From Diabrotica undecimpunctata (lineage: Eukaryota; Arthropoda; Insecta; Coleoptera; Chrysomelidae): a stretch of DNA of 64,000 bases. The notes beneath the pieces are model-generated. The model ran no database searches and was not told where the DNA came from. It saw nothing but the letters and a program-made list of their open reading frames with translations. This document shows positions 1-10,418 of the stretch, piece by piece; within the stretch, counting starts at the first letter, position 1, and each line of letters opens with the position of its first letter. The stretch covers positions 12,019,883 to 12,083,882 of the forward strand of contig NC_092808.1 of NCBI RefSeq assembly GCF_040954645.1. Direction: 5' to 3'. Position numbers and translations under genes: made by a program.

Positions 1-1045
1 ATATTTGGTTTTTGTTGTATTGACATTCATTCCCCAGTCGTTATATTCTTCTATCAGTTTTCTAAGCATGTACTGCATGTCTTCCCTGTCGGTCGCTAGT
101 ACTACCTGGTCATCAGCAAACTGGAGTGTATATATATATTCATTGCTAAGCTCTATACCCATCCTATGCACCTTTCTTTTCCATCATTCCAATGCCGCTG
201 CAACATATATCTTGAATAAGGTTGGTGAGATACAGCATCCCTGTCGCAAGCCTTTTGTAACCAGGAATTCTTCCGTTAGATATTTTCCTGTTTTTATCTG
301 TGCCTTTGAGTCTCTATATAGTTCTTGTACAGCATTTATCAATGTGTGGTTGATGTTAGATCTTTTCAATGTTGTCCACAGTTTTGTTAAGGGGATGTTG
401 TCATATGCTTTTTGCAGGTCTACAAAAGTAATATGAGTTTCTAGATTCTTAGACTTTCTTATGAGTTTCAAAATACGTTATCGGTGCACGATCTTCCTGC
501 ATGGAACCCGCTTTGTTCTTCCTCTTCATTGTGCTTATATTCTTCCTCGATCATATTTCTCAAAATTCGTCCATGCAGTCTGCTCAGGGTGCTGGTTACC
601 GATATGCCTCTATAATTATTACAATTCCTTTTGTCCCCCTTTTTGTGTATTGAGGACATGTATGCAGTTCTCCATTGTTCTGGTACTGGGTGTCCATTTA
701 GACACTGATTGATCACATAAGTTAATTTTTCAAATAGTTTATGAGTTCCATTCTTAAGCATTTCCGCATAGATTCCCTCAGGTCCAGCGGATTTACCATT
801 CTTTAGGGTCATTACAGCCTTCCTTACTGTTTCGATGTCTACCCTCGCTTCCTCTCCTTGTATATGTACTGAATGTGTTGGAGAGTTCGCTAGGTATTCT
901 TGTCTTGTCTCTGTCAGCAAGCTTTCATAGTGATCTTTCCATTGTCTTGGTTTTATGGTGTGTATGTGTGCTTTGTCTTTTCCTGTATTTTTTTACTGAT
1001 TGTATAAAATTCCATACCTCTGTACATTGCTTCCCTCCGATGTAC
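1..1045 (-). pseudogene. LINE reverse transcriptase fragment (family alpha)
   Basis: Minus-strand relic of a non-LTR retrotransposon that runs off the left edge. Two open blocks cover the RT. The N-terminal one (468-920) has the linker, then GPEGIYAEMLK, PEQWRTAYMSSIHKKGD and NNYRGISV, ending in GFHAGRS. The second (184-471) has FVDLQKAYDN and KGLRQGCCISPTLFKIY. Past a TGA where tryptophan is expected (around 185), FADDQVVLA is still readable near 100. The break near 470 is a frameshift. The closest relatives in the window are the copies at 2850-3649, 29975-30889 and 59340-61970. The 5' end stops at the TA microsatellite. Assignment to an RTE-like clade is inferred from motif style; LINE identity is secure. 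Confidence 0.88.

Positions 1046-1047
<2 letters not shown>

Positions 1048-1129
<82 letters not shown>
1048..1129. repeat. (TA)n microsatellite
   Basis: About 41 uninterrupted TA units between LINE sequence and unannotated AT-rich DNA. The flanks mirror each other (TGTACATTATA on the left, TATAATGTAC on the right), so the tract sits in a palindrome and may be unstable. Confidence 0.97.
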
Positions 1130-1130
<1 letters not shown>

Positions 1131-1131
<1 letters not shown>

Positions 1132-1907
1132 GTACCTCCTTTAAGTAATCTTTTATTTTACCAAAATATCTTTTATCGAAATCGCTAAGATTGGCGTAAA
1201 TTAGGAGGAAAATATAGGTAAATGAACAGATGCAAATACTCTGTATTCCCTCACAATACCACAGTATTAAGCCTTCCATAGCAGTATACCAGAAAGCAAA
1301 ATTAAATTGTCCAAAGATAAAAAATCCTATTAAAAATGTCATTCGCTCGAGACAGCGACGTTTATAGAGCTTGTCTCCAGAAGTTAGTGTATTTCTGAAG
1401 GTCGCACTTTCCTACTCTGATACGAAAATTACAAAGAAGCAGAAGGGATGTTACAACTTGTAGCAGAAGTTCTTAAACGCGAACAAGTACATTTGACAGC
1501 AGTGGCGGAGAAAATCTGGTCTACTTTTGATTCTTTTATCTGTAATAGTTTTTACACGAAGTTAAAATGTATGGAATAAACAATCTAGTCGAATTTTAAT
1601 AGTAGGAGTGAATTGTTCCCTTATGTTTCTCTCATTTTTATATCGTTTTTTCTTATTACTCGATTTGATTTTTATATCACTTTAATAGTTAAGTATATTT
1701 GACCTAAATCGGTGAAGCTACCAACACTAGCGTGGATTGTCACTTCATTGCTTTTCTCGATAGTCCAGATTTAATACTCTTAGACTTATAGTCGTTTGAT
1801 ATATTTCTATTATTCTCCGGGAAATGCGTATCTTCTCAGATTCTTTATATTTTTCTCTAACATGTAAAACTTCAGGGCAAAAAGAAGAGAAATGATCTGG
1901 AACATAA
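1131..1907. other. AT-rich stretch without a recognised gene
   Basis: No open frame with recognisable protein similarity and no clear repeat structure on either strand. Confidence 0.5.
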
Positions 1908-2090
1908 AAGGTCAGACAGTCAAGAGGATTAAGCGGCCGAACCGCATTTCACTTCACTGTGAAATGATCTAGTGGTCGATGGTTCAGGCCTTGACCCTGG
2001 TCAGAAAAACAAAAAGTGTAAAGTAGTAGTTTAAAATTCAAATTCATCTGCTACTTCGTCTTAATATACATCGGCGGCTTATAATACTGG
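1908..2090 (+). mobile_element. SINE1 copy, diverged
   Basis: Shares with the copies at 22336 and 57923 the order: tRNA-like head with an inverted cacttcactgtg-type segment, a B-box-like GGTTCAGGCC, an A-rich block with AACAAAAAG, the body motif AGTTTAAAATTC, and a CGGCGGCTTATAAT-like segment. The 3' third seen in the other copies is missing or unrecognisable. It is the oldest-looking of the three. Confidence 0.65.
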
Positions 2091-2104
2091 AAACAGGATC
2101 TTAT

Positions 2105-2850
2105 ATGTAAAAACTTCTCCAGGAAGTCACCAGAGCAATAGAAACTCAACATCAATACTTTAAAGAAACCGAATAAACCCTAACAGTTGATGCCGATACA
2201 GCTGCTTTTAAAAACGAAGTTTTACACTTGAATAACAATACGACAGGAAAAGAACTTCTTTTCTGTAAAACCAAAGACTTACCTACAACAAATTTCCTTG
2301 GTATCTAGGTGTCATATTAAACAGAACGTTGACATTTAAATCATCTAACAAAAAATAAGCTACTAAAGTTAGAACCTGAAACAATATCATCCATAAGATA
2401 CACGGTACTACTTAAGAATCTCCGAGCCTCTACGAACATCTACACTTATTCTGGACCTTTAAGCAACTAAGTATGCCGTCCTTGTTTGGCCAAATAGCAT
2501 TCTCTTTATGCGAATTATCATTGGCAAAATTACGTCTACCCCCACTTATTGGCTATCTATCCTAAGTCATATCCCTCCACCAGAAATTCTAAGAAAACAT
2601 GTTCTTAGGAGGGAATGCGAAAAAATCACCAACAAGCTTCAACTCCCTCTATGTGAAGATCGTCTAGATAGTAGATATTGAGCGGCAAAGACTAAAGTCC
2701 AGACATACACCCCCAGTAACAGTCAAAAAACTGTCCAAGAAATAATTCGACACTTCCGGTCAGACTGAATGATCTCAGATATCTATAATCTACTATGTAA
2801 TACACAAAAACCACCTGTCATTGAAATATCAAGAAAAAAATGGAAACGTT
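2105..2850 (+). pseudogene. Jockey/R1-type LINE, C-terminal RT relic
   Basis: Conceptual translation with many breaks still shows VDADTAAFKNEVLHLNN, then YLGVILNRTLTFKS, NNIIHKIHGTT, and near 2540-2620 LSHIPPPEILRKHVLRRE. These match the region after the RT palm in jockey/R1-like LINEs (YLGV.LDRTLTF, NNI..KL.GTTWG, LSHI.PP.LRR). Several frameshifts and stops make it non-coding. It abuts the minus-strand LINE that begins near 2850. It is a different family from the alpha, beta and gamma LINEs here. Confidence 0.7.
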
Positions 2851-3649
2851 ACAATAGAGTTCGTACAAGACAGACGGTAGTCTGGAAGAGAGTTTAAGGC
2901 ACGGGTCGCTGCTCTGTCCTTGTTTATTTTTTCCCCGATTTCATCTGCACTATTTCCCTTCTTGTCACATATTTCATCTGTTCCCACTGAGAGATATTCA
3001 CATTTTGTCATATTCATGTTTAGACCTGCCACCTCATATTCTACTTGCAGTTTTCTTACCATATAGCTAAGATCGTAGCTGTCTTTGGCAATTACTACCT
3101 GGTCATCCGCAAAGAAAAGTGTATATAGCTTGTTTTCTCCCACCGTTATTTCCATGTTTCTACATTTTTTTACCCATTTCACTAAGGATCTGTCCAAATA
3201 GATTTTAAATAAGGTGGGTGACAGACAGCAGCCTTGTCTTAGTCCCTTTGTTGTTTGAAAAGGAGAAGTGATTTCTTGTCCCATTTTAATTCTTGCAAAG
3301 TTTTGTTCGTAATATTTTTGAGTTGCGTTAATAAGAATTGAGTTTATTTTCAAGTTACCCATTTCTATCCATAGTTGGGAGATCGGTACACTGTCATATG
3401 CTTTTTCCAAATCTATTAAAGCTAGGAGCATCCGGCCCTAAATCCCGCTTGTTCTTCGGGTTGTTTGTCTTTAATATTATTTTCTATCAGGTTTTGTAGT
3501 ATTTTTGAGTATAGTCGGCCTATAGTAGCAATCACTGCGATCCCTCTATAGTTTTTAGGATCCATCTTTGTGTCTTTCTTGTGTATTGGAGAGATATACG
3601 ATTGTCTCCATTCTTCTGGAACTTCTTCTCCGTTGTCAGAAAATTTCAT
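2850..3649 (-). pseudogene. LINE reverse transcriptase fragment (family alpha)
   Basis: Minus-strand RT in two overlapping frames. The first, 3422-3649, has EEVPEEWRQSYISPIHKKDTK, NYRGIAVIATIGRLYSKIL and EEQAGFRAG. The second, 2829-3431, has ALIDLEKAYDSVPISQLW, TKGLRQGCCLSPTLFKIYL, the active-site motif FADDQVV and MTKCEYLS. A deletion plus frameshift at about 3425 joins RAG directly to LALIDLEKAYD, removing the segment between. The element is truncated on both sides. At its 5' side (3643-3649) it meets a hAT remnant. Confidence 0.88.
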
Positions 3650-3838
3650 AACCGATAATTTTGAGGAAATTAGAGAAGTCGTTTATAGTTTCGGTGTAGA
3701 TAGCTCAGGTGCTATACAAATATGTGTGGACTTTTTAAAAAAACCGTTATTAAAAAGTAATTTGGCACATATCGAAAGCAATTTTGTAAATATTTAGTGC
3801 ATATTTCAACTGTTTTTGTGCATATTTCCCAAGCTCTA
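3643..3838 (+). mobile_element. hAT transposon 3' remnant
   Basis: The plus-strand frame gives NFEEIREVV, LLKSNLAHIESNF, which lines up with HFVKIKNII and LLQQELSFIKSNF of the hAT transposase at 14925-16856. About 40 bp downstream is GTGCATATTTCCCAAGCTCTAG, resembling the right end of that element (TTTGCATATTTGCCGAAGTCTA). I read this as a truncated relative that keeps the last part of the gene and its right terminus. Confidence 0.6.
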
Positions 3839-4690
3839 GCGAAATAAAATGATAAATCCGAACATAACAATACATGATTAAAACTCAAATTTTCTGTTTT
3901 CCATTAAAAACTTCTATTATAAAGAAAAACTAGAATATTTTCGTCGGATAAAATATCAGATTAGTTTTTTTATTTCATGGTTTGTGAAAAAAACCATACT
4001 GGATACTTATTTTTGGATGAAGATTGTAAAAAATAGTTTACAATGAAACTCATAATTAATTAGACCCATTGAGTAACAATATTATACACAGTGAATACTT
4101 TGAAGCAATTTCTTCACTAAAACTGACTATCTGGTAGTAAATAAGTAAAGGAATTATACTAAAACCAGATTTTACACATTATATAAAGCATAAAAATCCG
4201 GTATTAGCGAGTAAAGCGTAATTTTCAGTCTGGCACTGAAAAAGGAATAAAGCTTAGCGATGAGCTTCAGCAGCTTTTAATTCACGTGGAATGTTTTAAT
4301 TAAATTTTTATACTAGATGTGCACCCACTAGCACACCTTCTGATTGTATATTAGCGGAGAAGAGAATGCCGCGGAATTCTAAAACAAAATAGATAGAATG
4401 TCAAACAGTTGGCGATGAATGTAAGAGACGTCTGGTTTTAGACTTATTTTAATGTAAGCTAACAAAATTATACTTTGATATTCACAAAAGTATCTCACTT
4501 TTGACTCGCTCATTAGTTCTATGTGTGCTGTATGGTATAAAAGCTTATATTATTCTCCAGTTTCTTGCAAAACTAGTAGTTGAGAATATTTTGTGTTAAT
4601 AAAAATATTTTCGAAGACATGCGTGGCTGAAGGATATAAAGGTGAGTGAGTTTTTTTCGCAGAAAACATTCCGTCAATAAATCTCTTTAA
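3839..4690. other. AT-rich stretch without a recognised gene
   Basis: No frame with recognisable similarity. It may contain more old hAT or MITE sequence that I cannot identify. Confidence 0.45.
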
Positions 4691-5280
4691 GGTGCGTTTT
4701 CACCAAAGAACATTTACAAACATCTACAAACAAATATTAGCAAACATTTGCTAACGTTTGCCAATACATGTTTGGCATAGTTTGTCAAAAACAAGAACTC
4801 GAGAATGTGAGTAAGTTTGCAAACATTTGCCATCGTTCCGTCTTGTTTGTACAAAATGGCTCTGAGAAGAGAAGTTATATATGCAACTAGTTTTATAATC
4901 ATATATATTTCTGGTTTCATTTTGTAAAATTCAATTAATTCTAAACATTTCTCAAATAAAAAACAAATAAGTCTCGACTAATCGCTCATCGAAAACAAAC
5001 TATTCCTTTTTACTATGACAGACTATAAAACCTAGTGTCCAAAGACCATTTACACCAAGAGTAGATGGTCTTTGCTAGTGTCTCTACCAAACACGCACGA
5101 ACAACGAATCCCTTTGAAGTACCGACAGCCGACGGCTCCGTGCCAAACAATTGCAAACGTTTGCAATTGTTTGGGAGCGTTCTGAAATCTGTCTACACCA
5201 ATTAAATAAAATTGTTTGCTAACAGTTGCAATCATTTGCAAACGTTTGCAAACATTTTAAGCGCTTGGTGAAGACGCACC
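4691..5280. mobile_element. MITE with GGTGCGTYTTCACCAA inverted ends
   Basis: Left end GGTGCGTTTTCACCAA at 4691 and the reverse complement of GGTGCGTCTTCACCAA ending at 5280 (one mismatch in 16). Flanks are TTAA on the left and TTTAA on the right, which suits a TTAA or TAA target duplication. The interior is full of CAAACATTTGC/GCAAACGTTTGC-type repeats in both orientations and has no transposase. The superfamily (piggyBac-like or PIF/Harbinger-like) is not decided by the ends. Confidence 0.72.
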
Positions 5281-5570
5281 TTTAAGATACATTGAACGAA
5301 AAGACAGAAGGAAAATTGTTATTTCGAATAACTTTGTACTATTTTATATTAAACAAAAATCGTTAGCAAACTCATTAACAACATTAACGCTTGATAGGTA
5401 TTTTTTGTCGGAACTTTCACTGTCGGAAAGTAAAAGAACATGGAGGTGTTGCAATTTTTATAAATCTCTCCACGACCAGTTTGCCTAAATGATATATCCT
5501 GTGAATATAAGGGTAAATTTTTGTGTATTAGAAATTACAGATCTTAACACTTTAACTGCCATGAGTACCA

Positions 5571-6150
5571 TATATCTTCTTCTTTACGTGCCATCTTCGC
5601 AACGGAGGTTGGCAATCATCATGGCTATTCTGATCTTAGATGCTGCCGCTCTGAATAGTTCGATTGATGTGCATCCGTACCATTCCCTTAAGTTACGCAA
5701 CCATGAGATTCTTCTCCTTCCTACAATTCGCTTGCCCTGGATTTTCCCTTGTATAATTAATTGAAGTATGTTGTATCTTTCATTACGCATAACATACCCC
5801 AGGTATTGCAGCTTTCGTGTCTTGATGGTTTCCAATATTTCCATTCTTTTGTTGACTCTTTTCATAACTTCGTTGTTGTTACATGCTCGGTCCATGATAT
5901 CTTCAAGATTATTCTATACAGCCACAGTTAAAATGCTTACAACTTTTTAGTAGTTGACGCGTTAAGGGTCCATGCTTCTATCCCGTGAAGCAGAGTCGAG
6001 AAAGTATAACACCTTGCCAGCCTAACTCTCAAGTCTATTTTCAGTTCTATTGTACAAAGTACCTTTCTCATTTTATTGCAGTTTATTCGTGCTTTCTCTA
6101 TTTGAACTTTGATTTCTTTGGGGTAATCGTTCGTGTGATTAATTATTCTG
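5571..6150 (-). pseudogene. LINE 3' end (family beta), minus strand
   Basis: The minus-strand frame 5584-5895 reads KRKLQYLGYVMRNERYNIL, LIIQGKIQGKR and RRRISWLRNLREWYG, the arginine-rich tail of beta LINEs. Further 5', around 5950-6010, LLHGIEAWTLNAST is readable in another frame. The element ends at 5571 with the TTC-rich complement of a (GAA)n tail. Truncated 5'. It lies head to head with the plus-strand copy that begins near 6170. Confidence 0.85.
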
Positions 6151-6169
6151 CAAAGATAATGGATAAAGA

Positions 6170-6695
6170 AATTCTTTCAACAAACTGAAAAAAGTACTCT
6201 GCAGCAGGGACATTTCAATTTCTTTAAAGATAAGACTTCTGAGATGCTACGTGTTCTCCGTATTATTTGATGGATTGTAGGCTTGAATATTAAAGAAAAA
6301 TGTTTCGGAGAGATTAGAAGCCTTCGAGTTATGGGCCTACAGAAGGATATTAAGAATAAGTTGGGTGGATAGAGTCACGAATGGTGAGGTGTTGAGAAGA
6401 ATGAGAAAAGATAAAGAGGTTTTAAATACAATTAAAGTCAGAAAACTGCAATATCTAGGACATGTCATGTCATGAGGAGCGAGCGTTATAACTTGTTGCA
6501 ATTAATAATGCAAGGAAGAATACAGGGTAGAAGGAGTCGCAGAAGAAGACGCATCTCCTGGTTAAACAATTTGAGAGCTTGGTTTAACTGTACTTCTGCT
6601 GACCTCTTTAGAGCAGCGGTATCGAAAGTGCGAATTGCCATGATGACTGCCAACCTTCTTAGAGGAGATAGCACATGAAGAAGAAGAAAGATAAT
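6170..6695 (+). pseudogene. LINE 3' end (family beta), plus strand
   Basis: Plus-strand relic with RLEAFELWAYRRILRISWVDRVTNGEVLRRM near 6320-6400 and, in frame 6472-6678, MRSERYNLLQLIMQGRIQG, RRRRRISWLNNLRAWFN and FRAAVSKVRIAMM. It ends in a GAAGAAGAAAG tail at about 6690. A 5-bp duplication (TCATG twice near 6466) breaks the frame. It repeats the same 3' part as the minus-strand neighbour, so the two are separate insertions. Confidence 0.85.
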
Positions 6696-7550
6696 TGTAC
6701 TTTTCAACTTATGTTTTTTTTAGTTTTTTCAACTATAGTTTTACCGTAAATTGTCAGGTTTTCATCATTATTTTGGGTTTTTGATAGACTCATAAATTTA
6801 GTTTTCTTAATGTTTATTGATAATCCATATTCTTTTCCATACTCAACTGTCTTGTCTCATTAGCATGCTGTCTTGTCATATTATCATGATGATAACAGGT
6901 GGACACGGAAAATTCTAGAATGAAGACCAAGGGGGATAGCAAGAGGCATAGTGCAGCATGAGGGAAACAAAACCTTTAAATTAATTATAACATAATTAAA
7001 ATTTAGATGTTTACTTTCGCTTGAAATTGAAAGTAGGTCAGTACATAATTCTGAACATTTCCTTAAACCTTAAAAGAGATGAGTATATGACATAAGAGCA
7101 TTAGCGTGCAAACAGGGGATTAGATTGACGCAAGATAGAGAAAAATGGAAGTCATTGGGAGAGACTTTCAATTATGAGTTGATGGAAAATGGTTGACGAG
7201 GATAACGAGAAGAGAAATGGATGGATAACCGACGCGTATTGCTTTTGGAAAATTTTCATGATCCTTCAATTATGACCACAAAAGATCGAATGACTTTAGA
7301 AATACCTTGTCCTCAAATGATTTAGGATTACAAGTATATGGCTACGGGATCCTTTTGACATGTTGAAAAGTTTACACAAAGTTGATAGGAAGTCCCATAA
7401 GTGGTGTCATCGAATATTCTTTTATGTTAAAGATGCATGTGTCTTTAATGCTTCCATTTTTAGTAACGAAGTGCATCATGGAGATGCGCCAATTGTTTGG
7501 CCAGTACAGCTGTACATAGATATACATATGAAGTGTGCCAAATTGGTTTA
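6696..7550. other. Stretch without a recognised gene
   Basis: No protein similarity recognised on either strand. The overlapping open frames at 7360-7640 are short and mutually shadowing. Confidence 0.45.
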
Positions 7551-7562
7551 TGTTGGAATATT

Positions 7563-7656
7563 CTTCTTCTTCAAGTGCCCTCTCCGCTACGGAGTTTGGC
7601 AATCATCATTGCTATTCGTATCTTTGAAGCTGTTGCTCTAAATAATTCGTTAGATG
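7563..7656 (-). mobile_element. Extremely 5'-truncated beta LINE insertion (94 bp)
   Basis: Starts with TTCTTCTTC, the complement of the (GAA)n tail, followed by about 80 bp matching the last part of the beta LINE at 5571. It is bracketed by a 12-bp target duplication TGTTGGAATATT (7551-7562 and 7657-7668). Confidence 0.85.
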
Positions 7657-7707
7657 TGTTGGAATATTACAAAGATTTAATATTCTAACCTTTTTTCCTA
7701 GTGGTTA

Positions 7708-7748
7708 CTGTATTTGTTTCTTAAGTTAGTTTTGTGACTACTTAATGT
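7708..7748. repeat. 41-bp direct repeat, left copy
   Basis: CTGTATTTGTTTCTTAAGTT and the following bases recur at 12233-12273 in the same orientation with one difference in 41. The two copies bracket the pogo gene and the hAT half-element. Confidence 0.9.
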
Positions 7749-8040
7749 AGGGTAAGGAAAGGTATATTGGTGATACAAGTAATTTGGTGATAATTTTTAA
7801 TCAGATTACCACACAGTTCCCTATGCAAGCACATTCATGACACAGCGCTAGTAAGTTGCTACGAATGTAAGCAGGACAAACATATATTCCGATTTAGCGA
7901 TGCGCTCACCTGCTACGTTTAGTAAACAGACTGTTTTGACCATTGTGCGATAGTGGAGTCATTTCTTATTGAATGTGAAAGACTGTTACATATTTGGTTA
8001 CATTTGTATTGGAATAATTGCTGTTTTCTTTATAAAACCA

Positions 8041-9823
8041 TTCAATAAACTAATTATCAATAAAAAAAAGCTGCATTGAATTCGTCATTTACCCAAGGTA
8101 AGTTTTTATTCCTTAAATTGTGGTTGTTGTTTCTTAGTGTTTTTGCACACATTTTTCAAGATCTTTTGAAACTTTATTTTTATATATATTTTGTTCTTTT
8201 ATTTAAAATAAAATAGACAAGTGTAGTATACTATGCAAAAGGTATTGTTTTGAGGAATCCGTAAATGTATTTTATTTTTAAAAGCTGTTAACTTTTTTTT
8301 ATCACCAACTAACCTATTTAATTTTTGCTTTTAGATTGGCAATGGAAAAAGAGGGTAAATATAGAAAATATAATCAACAGCAACTTCAAAATGCTGTCAG
8401 ATTAGTAAGAAATGAAGGTAAAACTATATTATATAAAGCTGCAAAGGAAGTAGAAGTCCCATGGAGCACTTTGAAACGTTACCTAGCGAATGAAGAGGAT
8501 TCGGTAAGAAAACTGGGGAGGCCTTTTGCATTGTCATGTGATTTAGAGTTGAGGCTTTACAATTATATTATAGAAATGCAAGAATTGGGTTTTGGACTAA
8601 CCGTGTATCAAATTAGAAAATATGCTTATGATCTTGCTAAAGTGGATGGTCGAGAGAAATTCTTGCCGTCAACTAACTGCATTGCAAGCAAATGGTGGTG
8701 GAATAGTTTTAAAAGTAGGTACAACTGGTGCCTTCGTGTGCCATAAAATCTTTCGGTCTATTCAAAGATTTCTTTTCGAAACTGAATGATGTTCTTACGA
8801 AACTTAATATAAAAAACAAACCGAATTCAATTTGGAATTGCGATGAGACCGGATTATCGTATGTAGTGAAACCTTCCAAAGTTGTTACCAGCATTGGTAA
8901 AAAGTATGTTTATAAAAGATCCTACGCTGAACGAGGTCAAACTCAAACTATGTTAGCATGCATTTGTGCTGATGGAACATGGATTCCTCCTATGGTAATC
9001 TTTAAAGTTGTTAGATGGAATGATATACTTAAAAATGATGCCCTTCCCAACGCATTAATAAAATTATCTCCTAGAGGATGGATCAATTCTGAATTGTTTT
9101 TGGAATGGTTAAATTTTTTTATCACTACGATACCGCCTGAACGTCCTGTAGTCTTGTTGCTGGACTCTCATTCTGCCCACATTGGAGCTGAAGTTTTGAA
9201 AATAGCGAAAGATAATCAAGTTTACCTATTTACTTTCCCAGCTCATTGCACTCATCTATTGCAACCACTTGACGTGGGACTATTCAAGCCACTTAAGACT
9301 TACTGGCGCGATAGCATGAATGGTTATATGAGCAATAACCCTGGGGTTGCTCCAAATCGTAGCAACTTCCATTTTATTTTGAATCCAGCTTACATAAGCG
9401 CCTTTCAAAGAAAAACATTGAGAATGCTTCTAAAAAAACAGGCATATGTCCTTTAAACGGAGATGTTATTCCAAAAGAAGAATTACGGCCTTCATCTTTA
9501 ACTGACATAGCTCCTGCTTCTCCAGTTTCAACTGACGCAGCACCTGAAACTTCTATTTTAAATCCTAAAGCCACAGTCGATCATATTTTGCAAACACCAA
9601 CAGCTTCAAAACGTTCAGAGAGGTCAAGAAAAAGGGACTCGAGTGCGAAATGCTTAACACCGACAAATGAAAACACTTCAGTAACAGAAAATCTTCAGCA
9701 ACAGCCCTCGACTTCATACAAATCTGTCCAAAAAGCAAAAAATCGGTTGCCTGTAAAGTCGGTTTTACGGGCGAAGATTTTACGTGACAACGTCTTTTTC
9801 TCGGTAGAATATTTATTGATATG
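8041..9823 (+). pseudogene. pogo/Tigger-like transposase gene (copy 1), broken
   Basis: DDE_1-type transposase of the Tc1/mariner superfamily. A probable 5'UTR exon ends at 8097 (CAAG|GTAAGT) and an acceptor lies at 8333-8334, so a 237-nt intron precedes the ATG at 8342. The N-terminal psq-like helix-turn-helix (KYNQQQLQNAVRLVRNEG, WSTLKRYL) and CENP-B-like region fill 8342-8710. A deletion or frameshift near 8715 separates this from the catalytic core in 8728-9456, which keeps D in WNCDETGL, D in LLLDSHSAH and D in LQPLDVGLFKPLK. A second frameshift near 9414 moves the tail (TGICPLNGDVIP) into another frame, readable to 9823. All three catalytic Asp are present, but the frame is broken twice. 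The right terminus was not found. Confidence 0.88.
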
Positions 9824-9829
9824 AATATT

Positions 9830-10418
9830 ATTAAATTGCACAATAGTTGTTTGCAGTTGAAACGCGCTGTTTCTTCTCAATCGACTAAATTACGATTGAT
9901 TGCAGAGTGATTTAAACTAATAATTTACTTAACACTATCAACATTTGTCAATAGTATGACATAACCTATAAACTCAGTTTCTCAACTTTTGTGTCAATCT
10001 AACAATTAATCAATCAATCATAGTTTACGATAATGAAATATTAGTGTACAATTATTTACCTTTATTGTTGTAGTTGTTGTAAATGACGAATCTAAGCACT
10101 CCACATTTTCACTACAGACACAGCTGACGATACTTTAACCACACGTGTGAACTTGTATTATGACGCTTTCTAGGTTTTCCAACGCCAAGAACGCTCGAGA
10201 AAGACAGAGACACAAGCACGCACCAATTCAACGCGCCTAATTCTCTAGTGCTGCGCGCGCAGCGGACCGATCATGTTTGAGTGGGAGAGAGACGCAAGGT
10301 ATTCGCCGGTCCGGCGAGCCTCTCTCTCGTTCGGTGACTCATCGTAACAGACGTGAGCGGGCGTTACACTTTTTCATGAGTGACTCCGAGCCACAACCTA
10401 ATTTAAGACGTTGTCACG
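9830..10418. other. Unassigned stretch with a GC-richer island
   Basis: No protein-coding similarity. Bases 10180-10400 are clearly richer in GC than the surroundings and contain CGCGCGC and an imperfect palindrome (separate entry). It may be the end of an unidentified element. Confidence 0.4.
10268..10344. repeat. Imperfect palindrome centred near 10310
   Basis: The centre is CGCCGG-T-CCGGCG (304-316 of 10 kb). Outwards, GAGAGAGAC on the left opposes TCTCTCTCG on the right, and TTTGAGT opposes ACTCATCG. Could fold into a stem of about 30 bp with mismatches. Confidence 0.6.

Noticed and set aside
875..1342. Open frames of alternating Tyr and Ile on both strands
   Set aside because: They are translations of the (TA)n microsatellite, not proteins; the same applies near 44.8 kb.
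5571..6695. A single LINE with 5' inversion (twin priming)
   Set aside because: Both halves contain the same 3' end and each has its own tail, so they are two insertions placed head to head.
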